From contig NC_092670.1 of the NCBI RefSeq assembly GCF_964355755.1, forward strand, positions 15,437,201 through 15,501,200: 64,000 nt of DNA, in the 5' to 3' direction. Made by a program: the position numbers and the translations under genes. This DNA comes from Antedon mediterranea. Lineage: Eukaryota; Echinodermata; Crinoidea; Comatulida; Antedonidae. Positions 48,501 to 60,900 of the stretch are shown here, piece after piece. The notes beneath the pieces are model-generated. The model was given only the letters and a program-made list of their open reading frames with translations, was not told the DNA's origin and did no database searches. Position 1 is the first letter of the stretch; each line of letters begins with the position of its first letter.

Positions 48501-50953
48501 AGCAGTACAACATTGCAAAATACAATAACTCGGGGAGGGAACGAATTAATTGTCCCCATTACGATGTTTTCTGTGCTCTCAACATCTCTATCACTAGGGC
48601 TAGGCTGTTGAAAGTGAGACGTAAAACTTCCTTTATTGCGACTTTTAATTATCGATCAAATAAATGAATGGCAATTTGGGTAAAAAAGATGAAATTTAAC
48701 ACGACCACCCAAGAAGTATTGTTAGCAGAAACGGGGTACTAAAAAATACGGTATAAAAAATACCGTATTTTATACCGTATTTTTATACCGTATTTTGAGC
48801 AGTTGCAGCAGAAACAGGCCCATAGAAAATTAAGTATTTTGCTTTGTTTTTTGTAGGGAAAGGTGAGCCAGATGTCAAGAAGTGTGCATGCAATGTTAAA
48901 TACTAAGCAGGCAGTAGACTTTGCAGTTAAACGTGGTAATTACAAGCTACTGCTTTTTTTTATTACAAACACATTAAACATTTTAATAAATAAACAAACA
49001 AAAGAAACTTAATGATAATACTGTTTCAATAAATTGCAGATAAAAAAATATCGTAAAATATATACTGTAAATAATATTTTGCATCTTGGACATTTTTTTT
49101 ATATCTAAATATAATCTTTATATGAAACGTAAATATGATATTTATAAGGGACAGTGTCAAAACTATCCTACTGCAGGTACTGCAGTAATTATTTACTCTT
49201 AAACCATGTTTATGCAATTGTTTAGCAAGTCTTTTTTGGCTAATCACATGCACTGTTTATTGTAGTGAATGCTATAAACTTCTACATTGAAATAAAGTAT
49301 AAATCAAATGTAGTTACTTCAGTAACTGCAGTAAAATAATTTTGACACAATCTCTAATACTGTATTAAATTCCAGATAAGAAAACAAAAAAATTAAGAGC
49401 CAAATCAGCCTACCAACCTCGAAGGTTATTTCATGAAACCTCAGATGGCAAACTTAGTGGTAGAAGTGATCAACGTAAACGAACAATTTCATCAGCAAAG
49501 CCAAAGAAACTCAAACAAAAATATACAGAATTACCATTTGGTCCAGGAAACAGTTCACACATTGCATCATGGCTTAGGTACAGTATAGCACTGATAGTTA
49601 AACCTTTATAATTATTATATTATTATATCTCCACAAACGGAATAATTTTCAGGACATTTCTGGTATTTTTTGCTTAATAAACAATATAATGAATTGGAAA
49701 AATACAGTACCACAGATTCCAATATTTCACATTCAAAAAATGAGTGACTTTTTCTACAAATTGACTCTGAATTTGGTTTTAAAACCTTGTATGTACCATT
49801 CAAAAGCGTTATGAGTTTCTAAGACATACATGTTCACAATTTATTAAAATGGTCAGATACTGAATAAAGTTTAAAACTATAGTGGGCAGATCATATTTGA
49901 TCTATAATATCATTTATTCCATTGTTTATTATACATTTTAGTGAGCAGAAAGAAAAAGAAAAAAAGGCAATAAAGAAAAAAGAAAAACAAAGAAAAAGAG
50001 CAGAGAAGGAAGCTATGCTTGAAAAAGAAAGAAGGGACAAAGAAGAAATTGTTACAGCAATGGGATCATTACAGACTGATGATGACAATGATAGCGGTGT
50101 AAAGGAAAATGGTAATATGAATGAAAAAGAATGTCAGAAGAATACAAACATTGATAAATCTATCGAAAGATCTGTCAAAAGAGGAAAAAGAAGAAAGGAA
50201 AACAAAAATGAAGGAAAATCATCAGACGAAATTAAAAGTAAGTGTACTGAAGAGGAAAAAATTTATGAGAAACAGGAAAGAAATGAAAAGCAGCAAACAC
50301 CTGATGAAAAGAATGATAGAAATAATAATGATTTAAAGACAATAAACAACTCTGGACAAAATGATATTTCAATCAATGATGACGATGTCAATAGCACAGC
50401 AGAACAAAATATAAAGGTATCAAGACGTTTTTCTGATAAAACTGATAGTGAAAATGATACAAATACCCAAAAGTCGAGCAGCATAGTTGGAACAAAAAGT
50501 AGAGACAGTAAAACAGAAAGGAGTGACAATGAACCAGAAAGGAGAGAAAGTAAAACAAAAAAGAATGACAGTGAATCAGAAAGAAAAGACCGTAAAACAG
50601 AAAGGAGAGACAGTAAAACAGAAAAAAGTGACAATGAACCAGAAAGGAGAGAAAGTAAAACAAAAAGGAGAGACAGTAAAATAGAAAGAAGAGACAGTAA
50701 AACAGAAAAGAGTGATAGTGAACTAGAAAGGAGAGAAAGTAAAACAAAAAAGAACGACAGTGAACCAGAAAGAAAAGGCCGTAAAACAGAATGGAGAGAC
50801 AGTAAAACAAAAAAGAGAGGCAATGAACCAGAAAGGAGAGAAAGTGAACCAGAAAGAATTGACAGAGAACTGGAAAGGAGAGAAAGTAAAACAAGTGTTA
50901 GAACAGTTGAGTATGTGAGAACAGAAAGTCTGGTATCTTTGCCAAGATCATAA
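45546..50953 (+). CDS. Unrecognised protein with C-terminal charged heptad-like repeats (7 exons, 564 aa)
   Basis: Exons: 45546-45592, 45786-45867, 46306-46500, 47721-47798, 48857-48935, 49376-49577, 49942-50953; total 1695 nt, consistent phases, GT-AG junctions. I do not recognise the family. The start MDSSTTKVSK is the first in-frame ATG of the proposed first exon. Residues 1-230 are non-repetitive and basic, with segments such as IRRYRPSCRTADTLEM, SQMSRSVHAMLNTKQAVDFA and LPFGPGNSSHIASWL that could be the conserved core. From about residue 230 the protein is a long lysine/glutamate-rich helix (EKEKKAIKKKEKQRKRAEKE). It ends in about 18 tandem seven-residue units at 50507-50892 and the C-terminus SLPRS. 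No signal peptide or membrane segment is seen. It lies head-to-head with shugoshin. Exon structure is well supported and function is unknown. Confidence 0.75.
48001..48823. mobile_element. Harbinger-like TIR element carrying a trihelix/Myb-like domain remnant
   Basis: The ends 'ggccctgtttctgctgcc' at 48001 and 'gcagcagaaacaggccc' near 48802-48819 are inverted to each other, with many 'ataccgtat' motifs inside both ends. The plus-strand frame at 48353-48667 encodes a trihelix/Myb-like fold pattern: ISDQLKGNKRDNHIYKDISK, then SPKQVNSKLKSLRKQYNIAK and GRERINCPHYDVFCALN. A preceding frame starting MWSEYVTVLLNK at about 48316 appears to be its broken N-terminus, displaced by a frameshift or lost intron near 48355. 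PIF/Harbinger elements encode such a second protein; no transposase is present. The element lies inside an intron of the unrecognised gene. Confidence 0.7.
49146..49357. mobile_element. MITE-like element, family B copy
   Basis: 'agtgtcaaaactatcctact' and 'agtaaaataattttgacac' are inverted ends about 205 bp apart, with 'ctgcagtaa' inside. It ends about 20 bp before exon 49376-49577. Confidence 0.7.
50507..50892 (+). repeat. 21-bp coding tandem repeat (seven-residue, K/E/R-rich)
   Basis: About 18 in-frame 21-bp units encode heptads alternating between types such as SKTERRD, NEPERRE, SKTKKND and SEPERKD. The constant element is ER[RK][DE] or a close variant every seven residues. Alternating basic and acidic residues at this spacing suggest a single long charged helix, or a disordered polyampholyte. 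Confidence 0.9.
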
Positions 50954-53323
50954 ACTAAGTTCCTTTGGCAAATCTTTTAGCAGACAGCAATTCTAAACTT
51001 TGGTTCTAATTTGTAATACTTTTAGTATCATGTTTAGTTTTTTTCAAAAAGGGTATTTGTTAGATACTTATTTTTTAAAGGTAAGCTGGTAAAGACAAGT
51101 AGTATTATTTTACTGAAGAAAAAGTAATTCTCAAAATGTCTATCATTACCATGAGGTATTTAAATATAGATAAAATTTTTTTTAAATCTTGTAAAATATA
51201 GACTTTTATAGAATTATGAGAATTAATTTTAAAATGTATTCATCTCACTTTAAAATTATGGTAAAATTTGGTTCAAGTTAAGAAGACTAAATAGCCGCAC
51301 TTATTCTTGGTTCTCACTAGAGATACAGTTGACCAATTACAAGTGATAAATTATTTAAACTGTCACTTGTGATTGGTCAGCTCACTTGCGTTGCATCTAT
51401 GTCCTTGTATTGCTTTTACATCCTTGCATTCCATCTCTTGTTATATGCACAGTGTAAATTGTTAACATTGTATCAAAGTTTATTTTGTATCTAACTTATG
51501 TATATTAAAACATGATTAAATAATGTTGAAGATTTGTGAAAATATTCTATGTGTTTCAATTAAAAATACTATTTTTAGTAATTCTCCAAGAATATATGAA
51601 GTCATTTTGATAACCTGATATTTGACTTACTACTTTTGCAAATTGTAAAACGTTCAAAGTTCATCCAAAAGTAATAAATATGTAAATAATGCCTTAAAAT
51701 ATTGATGATGAACTTTATGATGTTTACTCTTTATAAAGTGTATGCCAAATAAAAACAAAGTATATAATTGGAACAAATGATGGCTGATGAAGTAGATGCA
51801 TGCTGTATTTATCTTATGACACTTCAGAATTATGCGTTTAAATAATGATACCACTAGTTATTAATTAGTTCAACTATTTATATTCTGTTTGTTCAAATGC
51901 AATACAAATTAGACTTTCTTTAAGAGACATGTTCAGAATTTAAAGTTAGTCACGTACTGTAGAATATACAACCATCACAGAAGATATTATTTATAGCAAC
52001 TTGAGCAGCCTTCCAAGTTTTACCAATTTAGTGTGCAAGTCCATGATGCATTTTTAATTTATTTTATCAATTTTTGTTTTCTTTTTATAGTAACTAGGAT
52101 ACCTGGTGCATCAGTCCGGGATGACCAAGGATTCAAAAGGATAATAATTAATTAGAAATTAATATTAGAAAAGTGTGCACGCATCAATTTGGTTTATATA
52201 AACATTCAAGCAAATTAAAATAATAGGTTGCCAGGGAAATATCTATTTTTAGTGCTTTACACAACAAAACATGGTTTAGATCAATTTATTGATAAACCTC
52301 ACAGAGTGCAATAACAATCATTTATATGATGATGTATTCATTTGTAGTATTTTTATGGAGTATTTATTTTTATATTTTGTGTACAATATCTGATATTATG
52401 TTTTAATATTAATCCTATCTTCTGCTATAGAAACAAATATCATTAATTATCATTGATCTATCTACACTAATAAGGTAGACTAGTTAAATGGATTTAAACA
52501 GAGATGGTTAAAAAGGTGGGAAATATGTGAAAATATAACTGGACCTTTTTTCGCTTGAGGTCCTTGCTCACTTACGCCAGCAGTCACTTTATCATTGTTA
52601 TCAGAACACAAGCAAAAAAGGACTAAAACCACTACAAATAGATTTCAATTACATTCGACACAGTTTTATTTAAAATGACTGTATACAATTTACAATGTAT
52701 ATTCTGAGCAAACTCTATCTACACAAATGTACAGTAAGGATCTGGCGGTTCGAAGGGATAAAATACCTTAACCCCTCCCATCCCAACTCCCTCCTCCGCA
52801 AAGCATGAATGTTTCAAAACCTCTAAAAAGAGATTACTGAAATAATTAAATTAAAACAGTGCAAATAAATTAACAATAACATAGCGCACATTTCTATGAT
52901 AAGCTCATATTAAGTTGCACTTCACATGCCGTCATAACATTGGTTAAAATAAATGTTTAATTGTTTTTTAAATTAAGAAAATATTCTCGAGAAACATAAT
53001 ATAACAGACTCTCAGGGACAGTCAAAAAAGAAGAACAAGACCATTTTTTTGTGCGGTCAACAAAAATTATGCAAAAAATACTGCAGATTTGGATCATGGT
53101 GGCAAATTGTTATAATTCTTATAACACTATTTCACATTTAATATACAGTATAAATACATAATTTTATATAAAATTTGTATTTTAATAAATCAAGGTATCT
53201 TATCAAGGTAATCAGTACTTATATCTATGGTCAATCGTGAGACAGTATATTTTATATATATATAATAAATACTCTCAAAACTTTCTTAATCACAGAATTT
53301 TTTTCTTTAACATACTTGACTAA
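50954..53323. other. 3' UTRs and spacer between convergent genes (unknown gene and BBS5)
   Basis: AT-rich sequence between two converging genes. It contains a degenerate family C MITE-like element at about 51306-51445. No coding sequence is supported. Confidence 0.6.
51306..51445. mobile_element. MITE-like element, family C, degenerate copy
   Basis: It starts 'cttggttctcactagagata' and contains an internal inverted pair around 'gaccaattacaagtg' and 'cacttgtgattggtc'. The right end is diverged. Confidence 0.45.
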
Positions 53324-56300
53324 TTACTTGTGTTCTACTACTTCCCACAAGTTTGACAGTGTAAATCCATCTTTAAGTTTTTCAATTGCTAGGCCTAGCT
53401 CTTCTGAGAACACAGGTGGACGGTCCTTCTGCTTGTTGCCATCTGCAAAGTAGGCCTGTAATGAAAAATAAGCTATGCCTTGAATTTAAAATCTTATTAA
53501 ACACTATCGACTAATTCTGGTGGAAACTGGTGCTGATCTGATGCCCAACAGTCACAATGGAAGTTGGTAAGCCCATATTGATGATAAATGAGACTTGTAG
53601 TGTGAACTGGTCCTTACAATAAGCCCATTGTCCAAAAGGAAGATAGTTGGTTTTTTCTATATAGTTTATTCTGAGCTAAATTACTAAACGACCAAGTCTT
53701 TTACAAAAAACTCACTGCAAATGCATCTGACGGCTCATCATCTTCCACAATATCAACATCATCTGGTAGATTCTCAATCACAAGTTCTTCTATGTTGCCT
53801 GGATTGTCCCCGTGTTCGAATTCAACCCCAAATATTGGGCTGGTGCTGTACACCCTGTGAAGGCTCTGTATTTCTTTCACTACCTCATGAAGCTTTTCAA
53901 CCGGGTCCACTCGGAAGCCTAGCACGAAGCCACCACTCTGTAGAGAAACATGTCAAATGTATATATTTATTTTACTATATAATACAAAAATAGATGCAGC
54001 AGCCGAGTAGTTAGGACACTTATCACATACTGTAGAAGGCCAGGGTTGAATTCCTGATAAGAAAAAAAAATGAGTACCTGGTTAAAAAATACTAGGGAGG
54101 ATAAGGCAGTGTGGAAACTACCACATAATGTTGACAACAGCACATTCCCCTAAGTTCAGAAAGAATACTTGGCTTTTTTATATAAGAAACTTTATAGTAA
54201 TAATATATAGATTGCTAACCTGAAGAGAGCTTTCAAGAACCAGTGCCATGCCAAATTTTGAATCTCGAACCTTAATCGATCGCTATAAAACAACAATTCA
54301 ATACGATTAATATAGAATTATATCATAACAAAGTCCATCTCAGCTTAAATGTTATTTGCATTTACATATGGTATTTATACAGTTGTAAATTGCATTGTCA
54401 TAAACATATGTAAATCTACAAGAACAGAAAAAATTCTATCCATTATATTATTATACAGTACAATGAATATGTTGACAAGAATAAGAATCACTTACTATTT
54501 GTAGATAAGGCACACTGATATTAAAGTTTTCATTCATGTTGGCAAACCAAACCAGTCTGACATTTGTGATAAAGAACGTCCCTAAGTTACCCTGAAATAA
54601 AAGAATTTAAAAGCATTAGTGAATTTTGTAAAGACATCATAGATTCACATTGTAGGTGCTGACATTACATGCTGACATAAGAGCATTTTTGTAGGGAGGA
54701 TGTTCTTTCAAACCCTATGAACCCACCTAGCTATGGGCTTTCTTAAATTATCAACAACCTAGATCTCTGGCTTTAAATTTCATGTGTACCTGATCACTAG
54801 ACAGATTCCAAGCTCCATCTACTTTATTATAAACTTGCTCCAAGGGTAAAAGCCGTAAACTTTTGTTCTGAACAATAGCAGCACGTAGCTTCAGATCTCG
54901 GTACATCTTTGTGGTTTCATAGGCCCTGTTAAAATAAATATGTTTGTTTTTATATATTGGGAAAAATTTCCAAGGATAACCATAAGCAATTCATTCACTA
55001 TCCTTCTTAAAGGTGGCAATCATGTTCACAAGAGAAACATATATGCACAAGATGCACATATATGCACAAGATGCTCTACAAAAACAAAGTATTAATAAGT
55101 CTCTTAGGGAGAAAAAAAAACCATGGCATCTGACAGGATTAGAACTCAGTGCCCTGGGATCGGTAGTCTAGAAACTTCACAGTATATTTAATGACAATGA
55201 CAGATCTAAAAGACAACACTAGTATACAGTATTTATATATAGCCTCCATGAGATTCTCCTGTCCTTTCATCATTAACAAACAGAGAATACTAGAAAGAAC
55301 CATACAAAATTGTACTTTAATGTAAGGGACTAAAAACTTACTTTTGTACGGCCATGACAGTGGTGAAGAGTCTTGGACTTCCAGGAACAAGATTTGTAAA
55401 AATGAATTCAAATCGGGTGTTATTGCACTTGGTAAGAATGTACAGGGCATCAGTTGGGCCACGCAATTTCTGTAAAATCAAAAACAACAAATATTTATTG
55501 AACTTGTGGGCTTGTATATATCATAAATGTGACCAATTTTCAGGTTATTATTTATGCAAACAATTATTTGTCAACAAAAATACAATAATGACTATACAAT
55601 ACACACTTACAGAACTTCCTGTCCTGACTTGGATGTTAAGAACACAAGTAAAACCGATAGCTATAAATAAGATAAGAAAGAAGTTGAATTACTTAAATTA
55701 TTTTCAAAATTTTACAATATCTTTTACAGCAATCTGGCCATGAGAAACATGCCAGCATGCTTACTAAACCGACACATAAAACTTTTTCTGTCTGTCTCTG
55801 TGTATTTATTTCTTCCTTCTGTACTTATTTCACTAAGGAGCATGACATATCTAAACTCAACTCTATTGTGTGGAATTTAACACTGTATTGCAGTAAACAT
55901 AGGAAGTGACTATTGGTACGGTCGATTATGCTTATACTAGCTTCATCCATAAACTTACATAAATTTACTCTTGGCATCGAGGTGGAATGCCACACGATTC
56001 TTAGATTTGTAACAAACAATCTTCCTAAAAACCAGACAAAAAAATTGACATTAATTGTTTTATAGTTACATAATAATGTTCAGCAATACACACTTGTTGT
56101 ACGTATATAAAATTGGATTTAAAATCATAAAACTGGATTGCCAAATTTTGTTCTCACCCCTTTCCCCATTGTTTCCCTTTGTATCTTCAATGGAGTCCAA
56201 CAAATCAATCACCTTCTCCCCTCGCCTCATACACATATCCCTGCATGAGAAAGAAATCATTAGATTATAAGTAATCTCTGTCTACACTATCAAACTTTAT

Positions 56301-56578
56301 GTGACAAAAAAATGTGATGTCATCACATCACACCTTTTTGTCAAACTAGTTTGATAGTGTATACAGAGATTAAAAGTGACACATTTTTTTTTTAATTGAA
56401 AAAATTGAAACAGACAAACTACTGTTTAAATAATGTTACATTTACAGTATGCTTAGAGATGAAAAAATACTCACTGAACATTAATATCAAAGCGAACATC
56501 TCGGTCTTCCCACAACACATCAAATACGTTTGGTTGTGCTTGCTGTTGTGGTTGTGACTGCGGCTGTGACGACGACAT
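53324..56578 (-). CDS. BBS5: BBS5, BBSome subunit (complete, 10 exons, 359 aa)
   Basis: BBS5 is a core subunit of the BBSome, the coat complex that moves membrane proteins into and out of cilia; its PH-like domains bind phosphoinositides. Exons on the minus strand: 56578-56475, 56240-56158, 56024-55959, 55660-55611, 55469-55342, 54925-54790, 54591-54496, 54282-54220, 53937-53716, 53455-53324; total 1080 nt. Similarity to vertebrate BBS5 runs the full length: [69 protein letters not shown]-like, [29 protein letters not shown]. The two DM16/PH-like domains fall at about residues 40-155 and 175-280. The start is placed at MSSSQPQ. It has a longer glutamine/serine-rich N-terminus than vertebrate BBS5 (about 341 aa). 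An in-frame upstream ATG at 56654-56656 is less likely, because the sequence after it is unlike BBS5. Confidence 0.97.
53990..54115 (+). mobile_element. tRNA-derived SINE-like fragment
   Basis: Box A-like AGCCGAGTAGTTAGGACAC at 54001-54019 and box B GGTTGAATTCC at 54044-54054, followed by an A-rich run. It lies in a BBS5 intron. Intact tRNA folding is not evident. Confidence 0.6.
55105..55195 (-). mobile_element. tRNA-derived SINE fragment (same family as 19094-19345)
   Basis: The minus strand carries 'actaccgat', a box B-like GAGTTCTAATCC at 55136-55147, 'cctgtcag' and a T-run, in the same order as the copy in the CAMSAP intron. It is truncated at both ends and lies in a BBS5 intron. Confidence 0.6.
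56275..56373. mobile_element. MITE family A, internally deleted copy
   Basis: Both terminal inverted repeats are intact ('ctctgtctacactatcaaac' and its complement), but only about 98 bp in total remain because the usual core is missing. It lies in the first BBS5 intron. Confidence 0.8.
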
Positions 56579-57996
56579 GTTTATTATTATAAACTCTTCA
56601 TCAATAAACTTTTTATAAAAAACAAAGAAAATAATTTGGAATGCATTGTATTTCACTTATGTTGTGTGGCAAGTTATTTTTATTAATACAATTTTAAAAT
56701 GGACCTCTAGCAGAACATTCTATGTTTCCATGTGAAAATGGTTTTGCAGTGATTGTGTTTTCTTTATTTTGATCGCAATAAAATCAACTTCCGGTATTTT
56801 GTGTAGGAGCTCCATATAGCACTAGCCGAAGATACACTTTTCATCATATCGCAGATCATCTTTAATGACCATAGTTTTATCGACTTTTTAGCAGTTTTGT
56901 ATGACCACGACACTGCGTACAAATATTTATTTTCTCGCGACTAAAAAATGAGATGTGACAAATTTAAAAAGTGACCAATAATCATAACTTTTCTTTTTTG
57001 TATTGAAAATTTCATAAAGTATACTAGGCCTACTATGGTACAGTAGAGTAAGCCTAGACACTAAAAATGGCAATAAAGTACCACTGGAAAGGCCAGTGGG
57101 TCTGTCTGTCAGTGTCTCCAACCCAGAGCCACAATATGAATGCCACTGAGTCTAGCGAGTCGCCGTAGCCTAGTCAATTCACTCAGATTATATCTATAAA
57201 ACAATTACACTACATTCACTATCTATAATAACGGATTTATTCGTAACTGTTGTTTAAGCTACTTATATTATATTAACTGATTATTACCAAGTTTTTCTGG
57301 AATATCACAAATAGAACGAGCAGCAGCTAAGCCTAGCAGGAACAAACAACAAAATACAGAAAAATGTTATTCTTTACACTCAGACTACTGAGGGCGCTTG
57401 TCCATTAAAAATTGTCGCTTAGCAAAATGACGCTAAAAAAAGTAAGTGAAAGTTATACTTTAATTTAATTGAAATACCCTTTTATAACAGGCAAATGTCA
57501 GCGTAAATTATTACATGTTTTAATGTGTAGATGGCTAAACCAGGCCTCTATCTAGGCCTGTTTATAATTCATTTATATTAATATAATTGATACTTCCTAG
57601 GCTAGGCCTAGGCTTGCCCTAGGCCCTAGCAGGGAGTTGTAAAAACTCCCTGGCCCTAGGCCTAGTAGGCCCTAGCCCTAATTTTAGTAGTGGCAGTAGA
57701 GTGTAGGCTAGCCGGGGGGCGAGAGGCTATGGCAGCCATACCCTCTGATCTACTAGGCCTAAGGCCATCCTGTTTCCCAAGTGTCTAGGCTAGGTAGGTG
57801 GAGAGACAGATATACTGCAACAACATCTGTTTATGAATCGGTCTTGTTTTACTTTTGCCGGTCGCAGCATTTTTTCTGGTGTTTTGTATATTATTTTAAA
57901 TATTAATTATTAATTATGCACACCGCTAATAAATATAATTTTGATAATCATCATGATTGCTTCAATTTCAGCTGATCTAAAAAAGTAAGGAGAGGA
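56579..57996. promoter_or_regulatory. Head-to-head intergenic region (BBS5 / ZSWIM2)
   Basis: This 1.4-kb spacer holds both promoters. A likely ZSWIM2 5' UTR exon ends at a GTAAGT donor near 57442, and the coding exon's acceptor ends at 57971. A short upstream ATG at 57427 would read MTLKK and then stop in the next exon. I looked for a convincing RFX X-box, expected for cilia genes, and did not see one. GC-richer 'taggcctagg' tracts occur at 57597-57790. Confidence 0.5.
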
Positions 57997-60900
57997 ATGT
58001 CACGAAGTGTTCCATGGCGGAGAACTGTCAGTGATGCTGTATCATGGCGTCAAGACCAAGCACAGAATGCCACCATATACATCTTACGGGAAATGGGACC
58101 GACAGGATTCCTGTTGAAAGAGGAGGGTGAAGTTAAGAAGTTTAAAGTAAGGAATGTTAAGATTTCGTAGTGTAGTGCCTAGCATAATCAAGCATAGATT
58201 TATATTACTTTTAATATTCATTTTCAGGTTTTTCTTGGAGATCCGAATAAATGTACATGTCCTGTGTTCAGCAAAGAAAGGGACTTATGCAAGCACATTT
58301 GCTGGTAAGTCTGTTTGGAAGATTTGACATATATTGTTGTACAGTGTGTACTGTATTATGATAATTAAATTATTTAATGGGTGACCAGAGACCTTTATAA
58401 AGTATTATAAGTTTAGTTGTGGGGTCTCTGTTTTTTAGAAATCTTTAAAATAAAGACCCCTGAAAAAACAAAACAATTATTGACAAATTTTAGTTTGAGA
58501 TTTTGCAATAATAACAATATTATGGCTTTCAATATGTTCAAATGTTTAATTTCTAATTTTATTTTTCTAGGGTATTACTTAAAAAGTTCAGAATTCCAAG
58601 ACAGAATCCATGTGAGTTTTATTCTCTTTCATTTATTTTATTTTTATTTTTCTTTACTAGAGTTTGTTTTCAGATTAATAAAACAATTATAAAATAAAAT
58701 GATAATACATGGTGAGATTTAATTGCATTTTGATTCTGTTTTGAAGTAACTTTTCAAATTGGACTCGTTGAACGTGAGATAAATGAGATACTACGAGGTC
58801 AGACACAACATGAAGAGGTCAAAAGGCACATTACACGTAAACCTGTGTCTGGACCTAAGGACCCTTATGCAGTCGGAAAAGACCAACTGGAACAGCGACC
58901 AATCACAGAAGATGATGTGTGTCCAATTTGTCAGGATGAGTTGCTTGGGAAACATGAACCAGTGACGTATTGCCGGTACATAATGCTTTTCTATTTATAG
59001 TTCCTACTTTCTTAAAACAGAATTTAAGAACTAACAACAGCATTGCAATATACCTGGCTATCTTAGGGAACTAAGCCTAGTCCACACACTAGAGAGTTTT
59101 TACAGTTTACTAATTTAAACCAATGTTGACAACATTGGACAAACTGAAGAAAACAAGTTTGCAGAAGTCTACACTAGAGCAAACAAACTAAGCCTTTGGA
59201 TAGTTCTCCACCATGTTTAAAAGAAATATAGTATGAAATTTAGAGCATGTCTATTATCTAATTACCACCTTTCTTTACCTTATTTTTTAATTTTTTCCCC
59301 ACAGGTTTGGGTGTGCAAAGAGTGTACATATCAAGTGTATGAAGGTTTGGGCTGAGCATCAAAGGTCAACTGGTGAGGAGGTCATCAAATGCCCTCTTTG
59401 TCGTGAACACTTTGGTCCGATTGATGCGATTCAAACAGAATATCGGAATTCTTCCATCAGAAAAACAAGAGCAGAGCGGCTTGACTTACATCTTGGTTCT
59501 ACCTGTAAAAAGTGCGGCGTAGCACCAATTGCTGGAAAGTGTTACAAGTAAGTAAACAGGCAACGAGTTGTCTCACGGGAGAAAATTTCTGTATAAACAT
59601 GAATCCTTAAGCCTTGTCTACACTATCAAACTTTATGTGACAAAAAAATGTGACGTGCCCATATATGGACATGATGATGTCATATCACTACCATATTTAA
59701 GCATATCACTACTATATTTGGGCACATAGTGTAGACAGAGCATTAGTTTTGTATAGACTGTAACTGTGACATTGTTTTTACAGGTGTTCTGTATGTGCTG
59801 AATATTATCTTTGCCATGCATGTTTCTTAACTCCAACACACAAAGATCATTCATTTCAATTCAGACAAGTGAGTGAATTCAATTATTCAAATGGTCTATG
59901 AAGTCCATTAAGATTTAAATAATACATATTAAGATTGAAATAGCCCATATTATATTGGGATTGAAATAGTCCATATTAAGATTAAAACAATCATTTTTAG
60001 AGTTTGTCAACATTTCTTTCATTTAGAAACCCAGTCAAAGATGGCGGCCTGCTCCAAGATGTTCAGACACAGTATTACCTAATGCCGTCATTGGTGACAT
60101 GGAGGGTAGAGAGCTAACTGACAACGATTATGAGACATTACTACAACTAGACAGGTAAAGATACATGCATCCATTCAAGTTTTCAATTAAGTTGTTTCGT
60201 CAGATCTGTTTTACTGTTTTCATCCAGCATCAGTTTTGATAGTTACACTCTAAAAAGCTAGTAAACGTTAAACCACTTTTTAAACTAGTTAAACTTTAAT
60301 TGAGTTAAGCTATTTATCTTGATACTAGTTAAGCCAGTTACACTTTAAACTAGTTCTAGTTTAACTTTATTCACTGTTAAACTGTTTTACTAGTTAAAAA
60401 TTCAGTGTTATTTTTTTATAGTGAGGCTTCACAGGCTCCAAGCTCAGTGCCAGAATCGTTCATTAAGTCCCTACCTTCAGAGAAAGTTCGTCAAGGAAGT
60501 AGCCTACTGGTTCCAGGCTCTCAATGCAGGGTCTGTCTGAGAGCGTATGCTGTTGGAGAAAAAGTTCGCAGGTTACCATGTCAGCATAAGGTTAGATAAA
60601 TTTCATCTAAGAGAGGAAAGCACATACCTGAATTATTGAATTGTTCTTGTAATAGTAATATTTCGTTCCACAGTTTCATGCATTGTGCATCGACCCTTGG
60701 CTACTACACCAGCGAGCCACTTGCCCGATTGATGGGGCGACTGTTTACAATCCCCTTATGGAAGCATTGGCAAGAGATGAACGAAGAAAGAAAAATATAA
60801 AACAGAAAAAGATTGATTCTAAAAATAGTCAAACGGCGCTAGGCTGGGGAAGGAGAGATGAACAGGTTGACGGCCTAGAGGGTCTGGTCTCCACGTTTGC

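Noticed and set aside
50263..50894. Minus-strand ORFs opposite the heptad repeat of the unknown gene
   Set aside because: Antisense shadows of a 21-bp repeat, composed of leucine/serine/phenylalanine runs with no independent support.
56579..56656. Upstream in-frame start for BBS5 (MKYNAF...)
   Set aside because: The extra residues are AT-rich-codon sequence without similarity to BBS5, and the downstream MSSSQPQ start leads straight into the conserved [11 protein letters not shown] block.
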